A stretch of 59,616 nt of DNA from Nostoc sp. T09 (GCF_002154695.1 NZ_MTAV01000039.1:1-59616), one strand, 5' to 3'. Counted from the first letter of the stretch, positions 19,365-28,633 are shown. Numbers and translations: made by a program. The notes: generated from the sequence alone by a model not told the origin.

Positions 19365-19709
19365 TTAAAACTTCTTGGCGAGGGTTTTATTCGCTGTACA
19401 GGCTGGTGCGGGTTGCTTGACAATATTAGCAAGCTCTTGTAACTGATTAATCGCCTCCGCACCTTCTAACTTCATTAATTCGCGGTCATCCCGCATTTCT
19501 GTCCAAGTAATTCCGTAGTCGGATACTAAAAACCGAATTAAGTGATTATCTCCCAAGCTCACCATAAATGAAGCACTATTCATTTGGTCGCCGCAGGTAT
19601 AACAGGACGCAGGATATCCGCGTCGCTCCAGTACAATTGCTAAGGCTTGCAGGTTCATTACCAAGTCTTGAACGAATTGCCGATGTTGATGCGCTAGTCT
19701 CAGAAACAC
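19365..19709 (-). CDS. Conserved hypothetical protein, 114 residues
   Basis: The GTG start at 19709 is supported by GGAGG at the right distance upstream on this strand. The protein is soluble, with an N-terminal helix (about 5-30), a CYTCG motif at about 36-40, a beta-like segment (about 46-72) and a C-terminal helix. No known domain is recognised. The paired cysteines could bind metal or form a disulfide. It stands alone between long non-coding stretches. Confidence 0.65.
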   Translation of the reverse strand: MFLRLAHQHRQFVQDLVMNLQALAIVLERRGYPASCYTCGDQMNSASFMVSLGDNHLIRFLVSDYGITWTEMRDDRELMKLEGAEAINQLQELANIVKQPAPACTANKTLAKKF

Positions 19710-20533
19710 TTTTGTCCTCCAGACACCACAGTCGTTTGAGTTTCTTTTATATTTTCTTTAGATTTTCTCATCCACTGGTATTGTAAACTATTCATTACAA
19801 TAACCAAATGTTTACGTAGACTTTTGTTGACTACCTTGCTTAGGGTAGTGGATAACGGTTTTGAGTACCGTATCAAATTATTCAGTTTGTAAAGTCAAAA
19901 TATCAGACAGAATTGCTAAATTTAAGATTGTCTTTATGCGCTTCTGTCTGTTTAGATGCTTGCGAGAAGCGATCCGCTTTAAGAGTAACTCAAATTTGTC
20001 ACTAGTCAACCATATAAAAGATACAGATTGGGTTTTTATTGACTAATGCAGCAAATATGTTGTCAGTAAAGGATTTCGGACTACTTTTTGTAGCCTAAAC
20101 AACATTGGCTGGCTTAATGAGCCAGTTTATTCTTTAACATCTGCTTGGTAGTGCCCAATTACTTGATACTCCGAGTCACATTCTCCCCAATCTATGGCGT
20201 TTGGCAGATGACCTTACAACTTTGAGATTTGGTATTTCCCACGGCTAGCTTATCTAGCCGATTTTCATTATACATTCGGTGTACCGTTAACCCGATGCCA
20301 AATGTAAAACCTCAAATCAAGAGATTTAATACTGAGAATAACTTGACGAAGAAAACCTATGTTGCCATTTAGGCAAGATTTTCAGACCTTTTGAAATCAT
20401 AGCGAAAATGTTGCATAAGCTACTAAAAATTTATTGGTAATGACAGTGAAAAGTTACATAAAATACAGAAAAGTTCATACTCGGTCGTAATTATGCTGTT
20501 TATCGACCATATTAGTTTTCGTTTTGATACATA
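19710..20533. other. Long intergenic stretch, no convincing gene
   Basis: These roughly 820 bases hold no supportable gene. A 61-codon frame at 19861-20046 starts with TTG, has no ribosome binding site and shows no family resemblance. A short inverted repeat, CGGCTAG...CTAGCCG, lies at about 20243-20262. The region could contain a promoter or an untranslated RNA, which cannot be settled by eye. Confidence 0.4.
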
Positions 20534-20570
20534 CAGATGAGGGGCACAATGTGATTGTGCCCCTCATCTG
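20534..20570. terminator. 17-bp perfect hairpin, likely terminator for the DUF2839 gene
   Basis: CAGATGAGGGGCACAAT (20534-20550), a GTG loop and the exact reverse complement (20554-20570) form a very stable stem. It is 88 bases downstream of the DUF2839 stop on the minus strand. No T-run follows on either strand, so it may instead be an RNA-stabilising element or a mobile palindrome. Confidence 0.65.
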
Positions 20571-20658
20571 CAATTCAATATTCACTCGGCTTGAGTCTCC
20601 GTATGGGTTTCAAAATTAGTGAAACCCACCTAAGCAACGATCGTAGCGGTTGGCAGTG

Positions 20659-20874
20659 TCAAGAGACGATTTGCCACCAACCAAAAGCTGGACCGATAAA
20701 ACGGATAGTTACCCAGGCAACAACCATAGCTCCAATACCAATCCACGCACCGCGAGTAGTCCAACGGATAAATAGTTCAGATTGGGTTTTTGTAATAGGA
20801 ACCCAGGGTAAGATCCGAGCCTCTTGACCGTATTGTTCTCCCAATGTCTTTTTACGACGCTTTGCTTCACCCAT
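20659..20874 (-). CDS. DUF2839 family small membrane protein
   Basis: This 71-residue protein starts at the ATG at 20874; the frame runs three codons further to a TTG. The N-terminus GEAKRRK, the ILPWVPITK motif and a single hydrophobic helix (about 38-58) ending in RFIGPAFGWWQ match the cyanobacterial DUF2839 family as I remember it. Function is unknown; such proteins are found with photosynthetic organisms. A strong hairpin lies downstream. Confidence 0.82.
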   Translation of the reverse strand: MGEAKRRKKTLGEQYGQEARILPWVPITKTQSELFIRWTTRGAWIGIGAMVVAWVTIRFIGPAFGWWQIVS

Positions 20875-21119
20875 AATCAGCAATTTAAAATTCTAATTTC
20901 ATTTAAGTTCTTAGTTTAGATTGGCCTCGATCGCCAATACAGCAGAGCCAGTAATTAATTTGATCGTTGGTGCCAATGACATACGTGACAGCCTAAGCAG
21001 CACAAAATGCCTGAATAAGCTGATGATAGCGTTTGCTGTGAGGCGATCGCGCTGCGGTTGACAAAACGTAAATAGTCATTGGTCATTTGTTATTGTGTCA
21101 ACTGTTCACCAAATACAGA

Positions 21120-22679
21120 CTAAGCAGAATTTTCTTCATTGGCATGGGAGAACAGACTCGGATCGAGATAGTTAATCCGCGCTAGAGGACTCAGAGCAGC
21201 GAGAATTTGCGCACCATAGCTGCGATTGACTACACGCCCATCAAGTAAAGCCACAATACCTTGACTTTCTCGCACTGGAGCTACTGCTCGTTGCAATTCA
21301 TTCAAAGCTGTGGGCAATAAGTATAAACGAAACCAATCTTGATGCGATCGCTTATAGTGAGCTACCCTACCAGCCACTAGGGGACTTTCTAAAGATGGCA
21401 AGGGTAAAGTCGCAATAATTAACAGATGAGGTGCAGGTAAGACACCTTGATGTTCTCGCCAAAATTCCCAGCCGCTAATTAAAATCCCATTTTCATCCAA
21501 GCAAGTTTTTTCCACCTGCACTCGCGAACCAAACTCAGAAGCCAGAATTGCTCCTACTTGAGCTTTAAGTGGCACATCCCCAATTAACACAACTGTCAAT
21601 CCTGGTGCAGTAGCGCTCAGACATAGCAGTGTCCTAACTTTGTGAATAAACGCCGCTTGAAATTCTGGAGTGTTTGGTAGGGGCAACTGATAGGGTACAT
21701 ACAGTTGAATGGCATCTGTTTGGCTATCAGCAGAGAACTTCAGGCAAGTTACATCCTCCAACCCCAAGCGCTGACGGAACAAAGGAGCCTCAGTTTCTGG
21801 TTCTAAAGCACTACCAATGAAAACCACAGGTTGTCGCTGCCAAATCGGTGAGATTATTTTCCCTAACTCAATGGGAGCACAGTGTAATGAAAATAAACCT
21901 TGCCGACGGGCAATAGTTGCCCAGAGTAGAGGCGGGGGGGAGACAGGGGAAGCAAGATTGTCATTTGTATATTGAAATTCCTGCCAGAAATTTTTCCAAG
22001 CATCTGGAAGTTCCGCTTGATCTAACGCCAAATAGAGCTGCTGCAAAACCTCTATTTCTGGTTGGGAAATGAGATAGCACTCATAGGGATTAGCTGGGTG
22101 TTGGAAAAATTCTTTCGTCAGTTGCGCTCGTGCAGAGCGAATTAAATCAGCTTGACTAGGACAAGCAAGCATAAGTTGCTCCCAATCCTGGGGCTGAATA
22201 TTTTGGGTAAGTTGATGACGTACCCAATCTTCCAAATCGTCTACCCCATCAATAATTGTGGGAATCCCCACAGGAAAATGTTCTTTATCTGCTATTTGTC
22301 TGCGTAACCAAGCTGCTGGGGTAGTCAGCAGTAGTCCTTGGAACTCAGAACCAGGCCAATCGTCACCAGTTCTAATCGGTTTTCTGGTTTGCAGCCACTG
22401 CTGTAGTCGGGGAATTTCGACGTTTAACAAGCGTTGCTGCACTGCTTCAGGAGCCACAATAATTACAGGGCCGTGCCACATCAATGCCGAGGCCACAAAA
22501 CTAGTGCGATATCGTCCTTGATAACCACAAACAGCCCCGACTTGAATTAAAGCGCTACGTCCCAAGCGCAAGGCGCGTGCTACCAACCTTGCCATCGTCA
22601 AATGATGGGGCCAGGAAGGAAAACCCGCCTGCGATCGCAAAAAGTTATGTAGTGACAAATGAACTTCTGCCTCAATCAC
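21120..22679 (-). CDS. DinG/XPD-like helicase relative with degenerate motifs (probable pseudoenzyme)
   Basis: The 519-residue protein has the layout of the DinG-type superfamily 2 helicases, but key motifs are eroded. The Walker A region (about 47-60) reads GAVCGYQGRYRTS and lacks the GKT signature. The DEAH box position reads IIDGVDD (142-148). Motif VI (about 465-495) keeps a GIVALLDGR-like strand but lacks the usual GR-x2-R arginines. The C-terminal helicase-C2 layout remains visible. It starts with GTG at 22679, and no better start is evident. An adapter or DNA-binding role without ATPase activity is an inference. It is divergent from the M48 peptidase gene, with heptamer repeats between them. 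Confidence 0.7.
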   Translation of the reverse strand: MIEAEVHLSLHNFLRSQAGFPSWPHHLTMARLVARALRLGRSALIQVGAVCGYQGRYRTSFVASALMWHGPVIIVAPEAVQQRLLNVEIPRLQQWLQTRKPIRTGDDWPGSEFQGLLLTTPAAWLRRQIADKEHFPVGIPTIIDGVDDLEDWVRHQLTQNIQPQDWEQLMLACPSQADLIRSARAQLTKEFFQHPANPYECYLISQPEIEVLQQLYLALDQAELPDAWKNFWQEFQYTNDNLASPVSPPPLLWATIARRQGLFSLHCAPIELGKIISPIWQRQPVVFIGSALEPETEAPLFRQRLGLEDVTCLKFSADSQTDAIQLYVPYQLPLPNTPEFQAAFIHKVRTLLCLSATAPGLTVVLIGDVPLKAQVGAILASEFGSRVQVEKTCLDENGILISGWEFWREHQGVLPAPHLLIIATLPLPSLESPLVAGRVAHYKRSHQDWFRLYLLPTALNELQRAVAPVRESQGIVALLDGRVVNRSYGAQILAALSPLARINYLDPSLFSHANEENSA

Positions 22680-22825
22680 ACGCTTCTAATCCCATATAAA
22701 ACGATTTTTACTTCCGAATAGCCCCATTTCTATTATCTTGTCACTTAGTCATTTGTCCGTTGCCAGTTGTTTTCTTACTGACGACTAACCACTGACTACT
22801 GACCATTTACCTATTTCCCTGAATT

Positions 22826-23788
22826 ATGCCAACTTACACAGGAATTTCCAGCGAAGCCTTCAGGCATCCACTGGATCGCCAAGCCGAGCAAGCTTTACGA
22901 AGTTTACCGGGATTTGATTTAATCGCCCGTAAATTTGTGGAATTTCTCTACGAACGCCCGCAGTTAGTTTATCTAATGGGTAACACCATCCAAGTTGGGC
23001 CGCGTCAATATTCCACTATTTACCAGATGTTTCGAGAATGTGTGCGCGATTTGGATATTTATCCAGAACCGACACTGTTTGTCTTGCAGAATCCCCAGGC
23101 CAATAGCTATGCATTGGGGCAAGAGAATCCTTACATAGTCATAAATACAGGGATACTAGACTTACTAGACGAAGTCGAAATTCGGGCGGTGCTAGCCCAT
23201 GAACTGGGGCATATTAAATGTGGTCATACTATTTTAATTCAAATGGCCATGTGGGCGATGAGTGCTGCCTCTGCCTTAGGTGAATTAACCTTTGGCATTG
23301 GAAATTTTGTGACTCAAGCTTTGATTTACGCCTTTTTTGAATGGCGGCGCAAAGCGGAGTTGTCGTCGGATCGCGCGGCGCTATTAGTGTTGGATGACTT
23401 GAATCCAGTCATGTCTTCGATGATGAAAGTCTGTGGCGGTAGTGCCAAATATGCCAATGAATGTAGTTTACAGGAATTTATCCGTCAGTCAGAAAATTAT
23501 CAAGCATTGGACGCCGATGGACTCAATCAAGTGTACAAATTCCTGATGTACAATGGCGCTCAAGGAATGATGTTGAGCCATCCTTTTGCTGTGGAACGTT
23601 TGCGCTATTTACGGGAGTGGGCAGTATCTGAAGAATATCAGCAAATTCGCCGAGGCAACTATCAGCGATCGCCTGCATCTGGAGCCGTAAATGTTGCATC
23701 TCAAACTCCCGAAAATGATGCAGAAACTTTGCGTCGGCAAATTGAAGAATTACAACGAGAAATTAATAGAATGAAAAATTCTGAGTAA
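22826..23788 (+). CDS. M48-family zinc metalloprotease
   Basis: This 320-residue protein has the zinc motif HELGH at 125-129 (His 125, Glu 126, His 129). The probable third ligand region is RRKAELSSDRAA (Glu 178). Two hydrophobic stretches (about 137-150 and 155-171) follow the first motif as in membrane-associated M48/HtpX relatives. The C-terminal 40 residues form a heptad-rich helix (about 290-320) that may be a coiled coil. The N-terminus lacks a signal peptide, so the catalytic site probably faces the cytosol. Substrates unknown; the family works in membrane protein quality control. Confidence 0.88.
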   Translation: MPTYTGISSEAFRHPLDRQAEQALRSLPGFDLIARKFVEFLYERPQLVYLMGNTIQVGPRQYSTIYQMFRECVRDLDIYPEPTLFVLQNPQANSYALGQENPYIVINTGILDLLDEVEIRAVLAHELGHIKCGHTILIQMAMWAMSAASALGELTFGIGNFVTQALIYAFFEWRRKAELSSDRAALLVLDDLNPVMSSMMKVCGGSAKYANECSLQEFIRQSENYQALDADGLNQVYKFLMYNGAQGMMLSHPFAVERLRYLREWAVSEEYQQIRRGNYQRSPASGAVNVASQTPENDAETLRRQIEELQREINRMKNSE

Positions 23789-23793
23789 ATCTT

Positions 23794-23899
23794 GATTAGG
23801 GTGTAAAGTGCGTTATCCGTACTCCTACGGTGAAGCAAGCTACGCGTAGCGTCTCTTAGAGAAGGCTTTGACGGAGCCATCGCGTCATGCACCCTAATC
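23794..23899. repeat. 106-bp palindromic repeat element of Nostoc type
   Basis: GATTAGGGTG (23794-23803) and CACCCTAATC (23890-23899) bound an inner segment with the CTACGCGTAGCG palindrome near 23841-23853 and a TCTCTTAGAGA palindrome next to it. This type of repeat, with TACGCGTAGC cores, is scattered in Nostocales genomes. It follows the M48 gene stop by six bases and may end its transcript. Confidence 0.75.
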
Positions 23900-23935
23900 T
23901 TGACCCTATTGCTTATTGCCTACCTCTAAGAGTAA

Positions 23936-23975
23936 GTTCAGAAATTGAATAGGAGTGCTATGGAAATTTCTGAAC
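23936..23975 (+). promoter_or_regulatory. Inverted repeat around the ribosome binding site of the small secreted protein gene
   Basis: GTTCAGAAATT (23936-23946) and AATTTCTGAAC (23965-23975) form an 11-bp stem whose loop contains AGGAG (23951-23955). A nine-codon frame (ATG at 23960, stop TAA at 23984-23986) sits after this AGGAG and overlaps the ATG at 23976 of the next gene. This could allow leader-type or structure-based translation control. It may also be a chance product of the repeat described at 24750-24804. Confidence 0.5.
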
Positions 23976-24386
23976 ATGATAAATAAATTTACAAAAATCA
24001 TCTTTGTATTAGTTACAATTGTTACCATAGTCTTGTTCATACCTGCGATCACCTTAGCAACACCAACTCAACGCGAAGGTATCCATACAATAATTCTTGC
24101 CCAAGGTGCCACTTCATCCTTAGAGCTTGACCTGACTCCCCAAGAACGCCAACAGATCCAGGCTGTGCATCAACGCAGAAATAAGGAAATTACGGCTATT
24201 TTAGACTCATCCCAACGTGCCAAGCTTGCTCAACATCTGCGACATGGTAATAACTTAAATCAGGCTTTAGAAAAACTAAATTTGCGATCAGAACAAAAGG
24301 ATTTTGTCAAAGCAATTATGCAATTGACTAACTTGAAAATAAAAGCAATTTTATCGCGGCATTCGCTAATCATAGGCAATAAATAA
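23976..24386 (+). CDS. Small exported helical protein (Spy/CpxP-like), hypothetical
   Basis: From the ATG at 23976 the protein has 136 residues. It opens with a signal peptide (basic N-terminus, hydrophobic run about 8-28). The mature part is mostly helical, with LTPQERQQIQAVHQRRN at about 54-70 followed by a second helix pair. The LTxxQ-like motif and Arg/Gln-rich helices resemble small periplasmic Spy/CpxP-type proteins, but the similarity is weak and by eye only. A GTG at 23955 would extend the frame by seven codons. It lies between two copies of a direct repeat. Confidence 0.6.
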   Translation: MINKFTKIIFVLVTIVTIVLFIPAITLATPTQREGIHTIILAQGATSSLELDLTPQERQQIQAVHQRRNKEITAILDSSQRAKLAQHLRHGNNLNQALEKLNLRSEQKDFVKAIMQLTNLKIKAILSRHSLIIGNK

Positions 24387-24391
24387 CGATT

Positions 24392-24480
24392 TTAATCACA
24401 TCGCCAAATCTTGATAGTTTTGTCACCACTAGCAATTGTCTGCCTATCTGGGCTGAAGGTTACAAAATTAACATAGGAGT
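24392..24480 (-). pseudogene. Remnant of a WD40-repeat protein gene (C-terminal end only)
   Basis: On the minus strand this stretch reads as a last WD40 blade, with TFSPDRQTIASGDKTIKIW followed by three residues and a TAA stop at 24394-24392. No start or upstream blades are present: the frame ends about 30 residues back at unrelated AT-rich DNA. It is a gene relic within the segment bounded by two direct repeats, and it shows past rearrangement here. Confidence 0.8.
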
Positions 24481-24749
24481 AAGCAATATATCCAATATAG
24501 TAGGGTTTACAAACATATCTATGTTAGGGGTTCAGCAGAATCCGATAAGTTTGGTTTTATACAAGATTATGTTGTAACCACTCACGAGAAAAAGCGTCAT
24601 TGTGAATTTTGCTGTTGACAAAAGTCTCGTGCGGGGTTTGTGAGGAATAAAGGACTCAGGAAATAGTTGACTAATTTGAACTTCAATTTCTCATACTCAA
24701 CTAATAACAATACTTACCATAGCAATCCCACATAATTCGTGAAAAAATC

Positions 24750-24804
24750 TATTGCCTAATGCCTACTTCTATGACTAAGTTCAGAAATTAAATAAGATTG
24801 CTAT
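24750..24804. repeat. About 50-bp imperfect direct repeat, partner of 23905-23960
   Basis: The segment ATTGCCTA...CTAAGTTCAGAAATT...GATTGCTAT at 24750-24804 matches 23910-23960 with a handful of differences. The copies bracket the small secreted protein gene and the WD40 relic (about 840 bases). The region 24481-24749 between holds no gene. Confidence 0.75.
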
Positions 24805-24807
24805 ATT

Positions 24808-26439
24808 TTATAGTTCGCAAGTTTGCAGGCGATAGTAAAAATTGTACCAACAGCCCCAATTGTTCACCTCATTTCTTGGAAAAAATTTTGTAAAAGCAAA
24901 AGGAAGATGACCTATAGGAGCATCAAGCCCATAGATTATTTGCTCCTGGTTGCTGCAATTGCTATTCACAAACCAGCCAACGCGCTCAACAAAATTTTTA
25001 CAGTTCAAGTTCACATCTGCTTGGTTTTGGCTGATTGTTTGCCAAATACATGTTTGAGTACTAAAGCCGAAATGAGAATTACTGTAATTTAACCAGAGCT
25101 TATCAATGATACGAAGATCTTCACAAGGAAAATTATTAATACATTCACTAGACAAAACTAGCTCATTTGTTATTGTTTGTTCAAGCTGTAAGTCTTTTGT
25201 GTATTGAGTCGCAAGGTTGAGCATAATTTTGCTAGTTTCTTCATCAGCTTCTTTCCAGTTCTTTTCTGATAGTAGATAACGCAGCTTAGAGTAATAAATA
25301 CCTGATTTAGTACTGAGGTTATGAGTCTCTTCTTCACTCATTCTCCAGTCTTCGCCTGTAATATTCAGCTTTTCTATTTCGTTTCCTTGCTCTCCTGCTT
25401 CTGCATATTTATCATCACTAACGGGTTGGAAATTTTCCTCATATCCTTGCTTTTGCTGTAAATAAATATCCTTAATAGTATCAATATATGGCGTTAGCAA
25501 ATCTGATGACCATCTGCCTAATGCAAACTCTGATTCTAAATGAAATAGCTGTGGTTCATAGGTATGATTGAGATGTAGATAATACCAATCTGTAATAAAC
25601 GCTGCTAGCAGTTGGTGAATTGTCACAATGATTTGCCGGATAGTACGAATAGCTCGGATATCATCATGATCTGCTGCTTCTAAAGATTCCTTGACTTCTT
25701 CCCAATTCCAAGCCGGTAGCGAAATTCTGGCAATGTTACTATTTTGGGGATGCCAAAAATTTACATGGAAATAAACTTCGTAATCAGTGATTTTGCTGTG
25801 TAGCACTACTGTAGGGACAGGAGCTAAAATTTGCTGTAGCTGGAGAACATCTGGATTACTAATTGAACGGAGAAAATAGTCGCCATAAAATTCGACTGGG
25901 CATAAGTCACTATTTAAAGGATAATCATTATGTAGAAAAGCTTTTAACTTTTCTGGCAATTCTATTGGTAAGTCATGTTGCAAAGAAGATGGACAATTTG
26001 GGCTAACGTTTGGCGGAGAAACTAATACCAATAAACGGTACCTTTGTTGCCCTTCAGTTAAAATATTATAAGTTTCTTCTCGACTAAAAATAGTTGCAAG
26101 ATTTTTTTGTTCAAAGACTTTGCGGATATCTTTTAATTTGTGCTGAATTTGATTAGCTTGCCATTCGAGCAATAGCTCTACAAGTTGTTTGCTAAATTGC
26201 GATCGCAACTGCAAGGGTAGCTCGTTAAACTTATTGTCAGCTGTTTCTTGATATTTTATTAATGCTTCTATATAGCGGCTGTCATCATTCACAGTAGATG
26301 GCAAAAAAGTAGAAGTGCTGTAGCCATTGGCTATTTCTCCTAGTTTCCGTGCAATGCTAGCAGCAGTATTTTTCAGTAAGTTTGAAAGAATATTATCAAT
26401 TGAAGCAGCTAAGGGTATAACTTTTGCAGAGTTCGCCAT
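24808..26439 (-). CDS. GUN4-domain protein with a large novel N-terminal region
   Basis: The 543-residue protein ends in a GUN4 domain (about 385-535): KLRYLLSEKNWKEADEET, the IDKLWLNYS...FGFSTQ core and the GHLPF element near the end. Classic GUN4 binds protoporphyrin and activates Mg-chelatase in chlorophyll synthesis. In cyanobacteria the domain is also fused to kinases, proteases and other modules. The N-terminal 370 residues have no family I recognise; they include a helical start (about 10-120) and a mixed alpha/beta part (about 135-330) with Trp/Tyr-rich helices. The ATG at 26439 is clear. It is not likely to be the housekeeping GUN4. It may be a sensor whose GUN4 domain reads tetrapyrroles, which is inference. 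Confidence 0.8.
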   Translation of the reverse strand: MANSAKVIPLAASIDNILSNLLKNTAASIARKLGEIANGYSTSTFLPSTVNDDSRYIEALIKYQETADNKFNELPLQLRSQFSKQLVELLLEWQANQIQHKLKDIRKVFEQKNLATIFSREETYNILTEGQQRYRLLVLVSPPNVSPNCPSSLQHDLPIELPEKLKAFLHNDYPLNSDLCPVEFYGDYFLRSISNPDVLQLQQILAPVPTVVLHSKITDYEVYFHVNFWHPQNSNIARISLPAWNWEEVKESLEAADHDDIRAIRTIRQIIVTIHQLLAAFITDWYYLHLNHTYEPQLFHLESEFALGRWSSDLLTPYIDTIKDIYLQQKQGYEENFQPVSDDKYAEAGEQGNEIEKLNITGEDWRMSEEETHNLSTKSGIYYSKLRYLLSEKNWKEADEETSKIMLNLATQYTKDLQLEQTITNELVLSSECINNFPCEDLRIIDKLWLNYSNSHFGFSTQTCIWQTISQNQADVNLNCKNFVERVGWFVNSNCSNQEQIIYGLDAPIGHLPFAFTKFFPRNEVNNWGCWYNFYYRLQTCEL

Positions 26440-26839
26440 AAAAAAGCAGATATTATTTCATCCCAGAATCCACTCTGTTGTAGCCTGTCATCAGTAAATC
26501 TGTCACTAATTCTTTTTCGGAAATATCACCAAATACTGAAAAAATTTAATATTTTAATACGCAATCTTTTAGACATTAAAAACAATGATAAATATCGAAA
26601 ATATTTATAAAGATATGTGTTTTTTAAAAATAGAGAGTAATAAAAGATAGATAATTAAGAGTTTTGGAATACTAGGGACACAATGATACCGATACCGCCA
26701 GCTTTGACCTGAGAAATGAACAAGTTCATAGCTAAAAGGCTAGCTGCCTCACGCTTCATCGCCAAATATTCAATCCTTGAGAGTCTCGGCTACTTTTACA
26801 GCATCTATAATTAATCTTGCCCTATGAGCGTTCGTTACC
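26440..26839. other. Intergenic stretch upstream of lysS
   Basis: This divergent gap between the GUN4-protein gene and lysS presumably holds both promoters. The left part is very AT-rich. I could not assign a specific promoter or a T-box-like structure. Confidence 0.4.
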
Positions 26840-28525
26840 ATGTCGGAAGAAGATATCCGTGCCGCGAGGCTGGAAAAAGTAGACCAGCTAAAACAGCTAG
26901 GGATGAATCCTTATGCCTATCGTTGGGAATCTACCCACCACGCAGCGCAATTGCAAGAAAAATTTGCTGATTTACCCAGCGGTGAGGAAGTTGATTTAGA
27001 AGTCGCCATTGCCGGACGCATCTTAGCGCGTCGTGTCTTTGGGAAACTAGCTTTCTTTACCTTGCAAGATGAAACAGGCACTATTCAGCTTTATCTAGAG
27101 AAAAATCGCATTCAAGAAGGCATGGCAGAAGTTGATGCTGATGCTTTCAATCATCTCAAGCAACTCTCAGATGCAGGTGACATCCTGGGAGTTAAAGGCA
27201 CTATAAAACGGACTGAAAAGGGCGAGTTATCGGTCTACGTCAAACAATACAGCATCCTCACCAAATCACTTTTGCCTCTACCTGACAAGTGGCACGGGTT
27301 GACTGATGTAGCAAAGCGCTACCGTCAGCGTTATGTTGATTTGATTGTCAACCCTGAAGTAAGGCAAACTTTCCGCCGTCGCGCCCAAATTACTGCGGGT
27401 ATTCGTCGCTATTTAGAACAGCAGGATTTTCTAGAAATTGAAACACCTGTTCTGCAAAGTGAGGCTGGGGGTGCGGATGCGCGTCCGTTTATCACCTACC
27501 ACAACACCTTAGACATGGAGTTGTATCTGCGGATTGCCACAGAACTTCATCTTAAAAGGTTGATTGTAGGTGGTTTTGAAAAGGTATTTGAGTTAGGGCG
27601 AATTTTCCGCAATGAAGGAATTTCGACTCGACACAATCCTGAATTTACGACGATTGAGGTTTACCAAGCTTATGCCGACTACAACGATATGATGGCGTTG
27701 ACAGAAGGGATTATTACCACTGTCGCCCAAGATGTACTCGGGACATTGCAAATTACCTACCAAGGGGAAGCTGTTGATTTGACACCACCTTGGCGGCGGG
27801 TAACAATGCACGATTTAGTTAAAGAACATACAGGCTTGGATTTCAATTCGTTCCAAACATTAGAAGCAGCCAAAACAGCAAGTAAGGATGCTGGGATTCC
27901 TGGTGTAGATGAAGCTCAATCGATTGGGAAGTTACTAAATCTAGCCTTTGAAGAAAAGGTAGAAGGCAATTTAATTCAGCCTACCTTTGTCATAGACTAT
28001 CCTGTAGAAATTTCACCCTTGGCAAAACCTCACCGTTCTAAGCCTGGTTTGGTAGAGCGATTTGAGTTATTTATAGTTGGGCGAGAAACTGCCAACAGTT
28101 TCTCAGAACTTACCGATCCTATAGATCAAAGAGAACGTCTAGAAGCACAAGCTGCCCGCAAAGCCGCTGGCGACTTGGAAGCCCAAGGTGTTGATGAAGA
28201 CTTTCTGACTGCCCTGGAATACGGAATGCCACCTACAGGCGGATTAGGGATTGGGATTGATCGGTTGGTGATGTTATTAACTGATTGTGCCAGTATTCGA
28301 GATGCGATCGCCTTTCCTCTACTCAAGCCTGAAGGCAGCTTTCTGAAGGAATTTCGCTATGATCCAACAACTCAAACACTGACTATTGAATTTGATAGTG
28401 GAAGTGTTTACGAGTATTTCAAAGTACCTCCTGGTGTCAAGGAAGACTTAGACAATGCACCGTCTAAAGGCCAATATTTTAACAAGTTTATTAAAGGGAA
28501 ATTTAAGTATGAACAATTAAGTTGA
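26840..28525 (+). CDS. lysS: Lysyl-tRNA synthetase, class II, with C-terminal KTSC domain
   Basis: It charges tRNA-Lys with lysine. The order is: N-terminal OB-fold anticodon-binding domain (about 50-150), then the class II catalytic core with motif 2 ([14 protein letters not shown], about 256-269) and motif 3 ([12 protein letters not shown], near 473-484). A normal bacterial LysS would end near residue 495. Here 65 more residues follow (about 497-561) with the sequence type of the KTSC domain: [22 protein letters not shown], then a [12 protein letters not shown] end. This fusion is known in some bacteria and gave the domain its name. An intrinsic terminator follows the stop. Confidence 0.96.
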   Translation: MSEEDIRAARLEKVDQLKQLGMNPYAYRWESTHHAAQLQEKFADLPSGEEVDLEVAIAGRILARRVFGKLAFFTLQDETGTIQLYLEKNRIQEGMAEVDADAFNHLKQLSDAGDILGVKGTIKRTEKGELSVYVKQYSILTKSLLPLPDKWHGLTDVAKRYRQRYVDLIVNPEVRQTFRRRAQITAGIRRYLEQQDFLEIETPVLQSEAGGADARPFITYHNTLDMELYLRIATELHLKRLIVGGFEKVFELGRIFRNEGISTRHNPEFTTIEVYQAYADYNDMMALTEGIITTVAQDVLGTLQITYQGEAVDLTPPWRRVTMHDLVKEHTGLDFNSFQTLEAAKTASKDAGIPGVDEAQSIGKLLNLAFEEKVEGNLIQPTFVIDYPVEISPLAKPHRSKPGLVERFELFIVGRETANSFSELTDPIDQRERLEAQAARKAAGDLEAQGVDEDFLTALEYGMPPTGGLGIGIDRLVMLLTDCASIRDAIAFPLLKPEGSFLKEFRYDPTTQTLTIEFDSGSVYEYFKVPPGVKEDLDNAPSKGQYFNKFIKGKFKYEQLS

Positions 28526-28550
28526 GATAGTAAGTGCCATTCAAGAGTAG

Positions 28551-28584
28551 GGTGCGTTAGGCAAAGCCATAACGCACCATTTTT
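28551..28584 (+). terminator. Intrinsic terminator of lysS
   Basis: GGTGCGTTA (28551-28559) pairs with TAACGCACC (28570-28578). A small GGC/GCC stem lies inside the loop, and ATTTTT follows directly. It isolates lysS from the toxin-antitoxin operon. Confidence 0.9.
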
Positions 28585-28633
28585 ATAGTTCAAGCTTTTA
28601 TTATCTTAGTTGCGCTCACTTATTCTATGTAAT

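Noticed and set aside
19861-20046. 61-codon forward frame
   Set aside because: TTG start, no ribosome binding site and no protein-like composition or family resemblance.
20555-20827. 90-codon forward frame opposite DUF2839
   Set aside because: It lies antisense to the recognised DUF2839 gene and starts inside the 17-bp hairpin.
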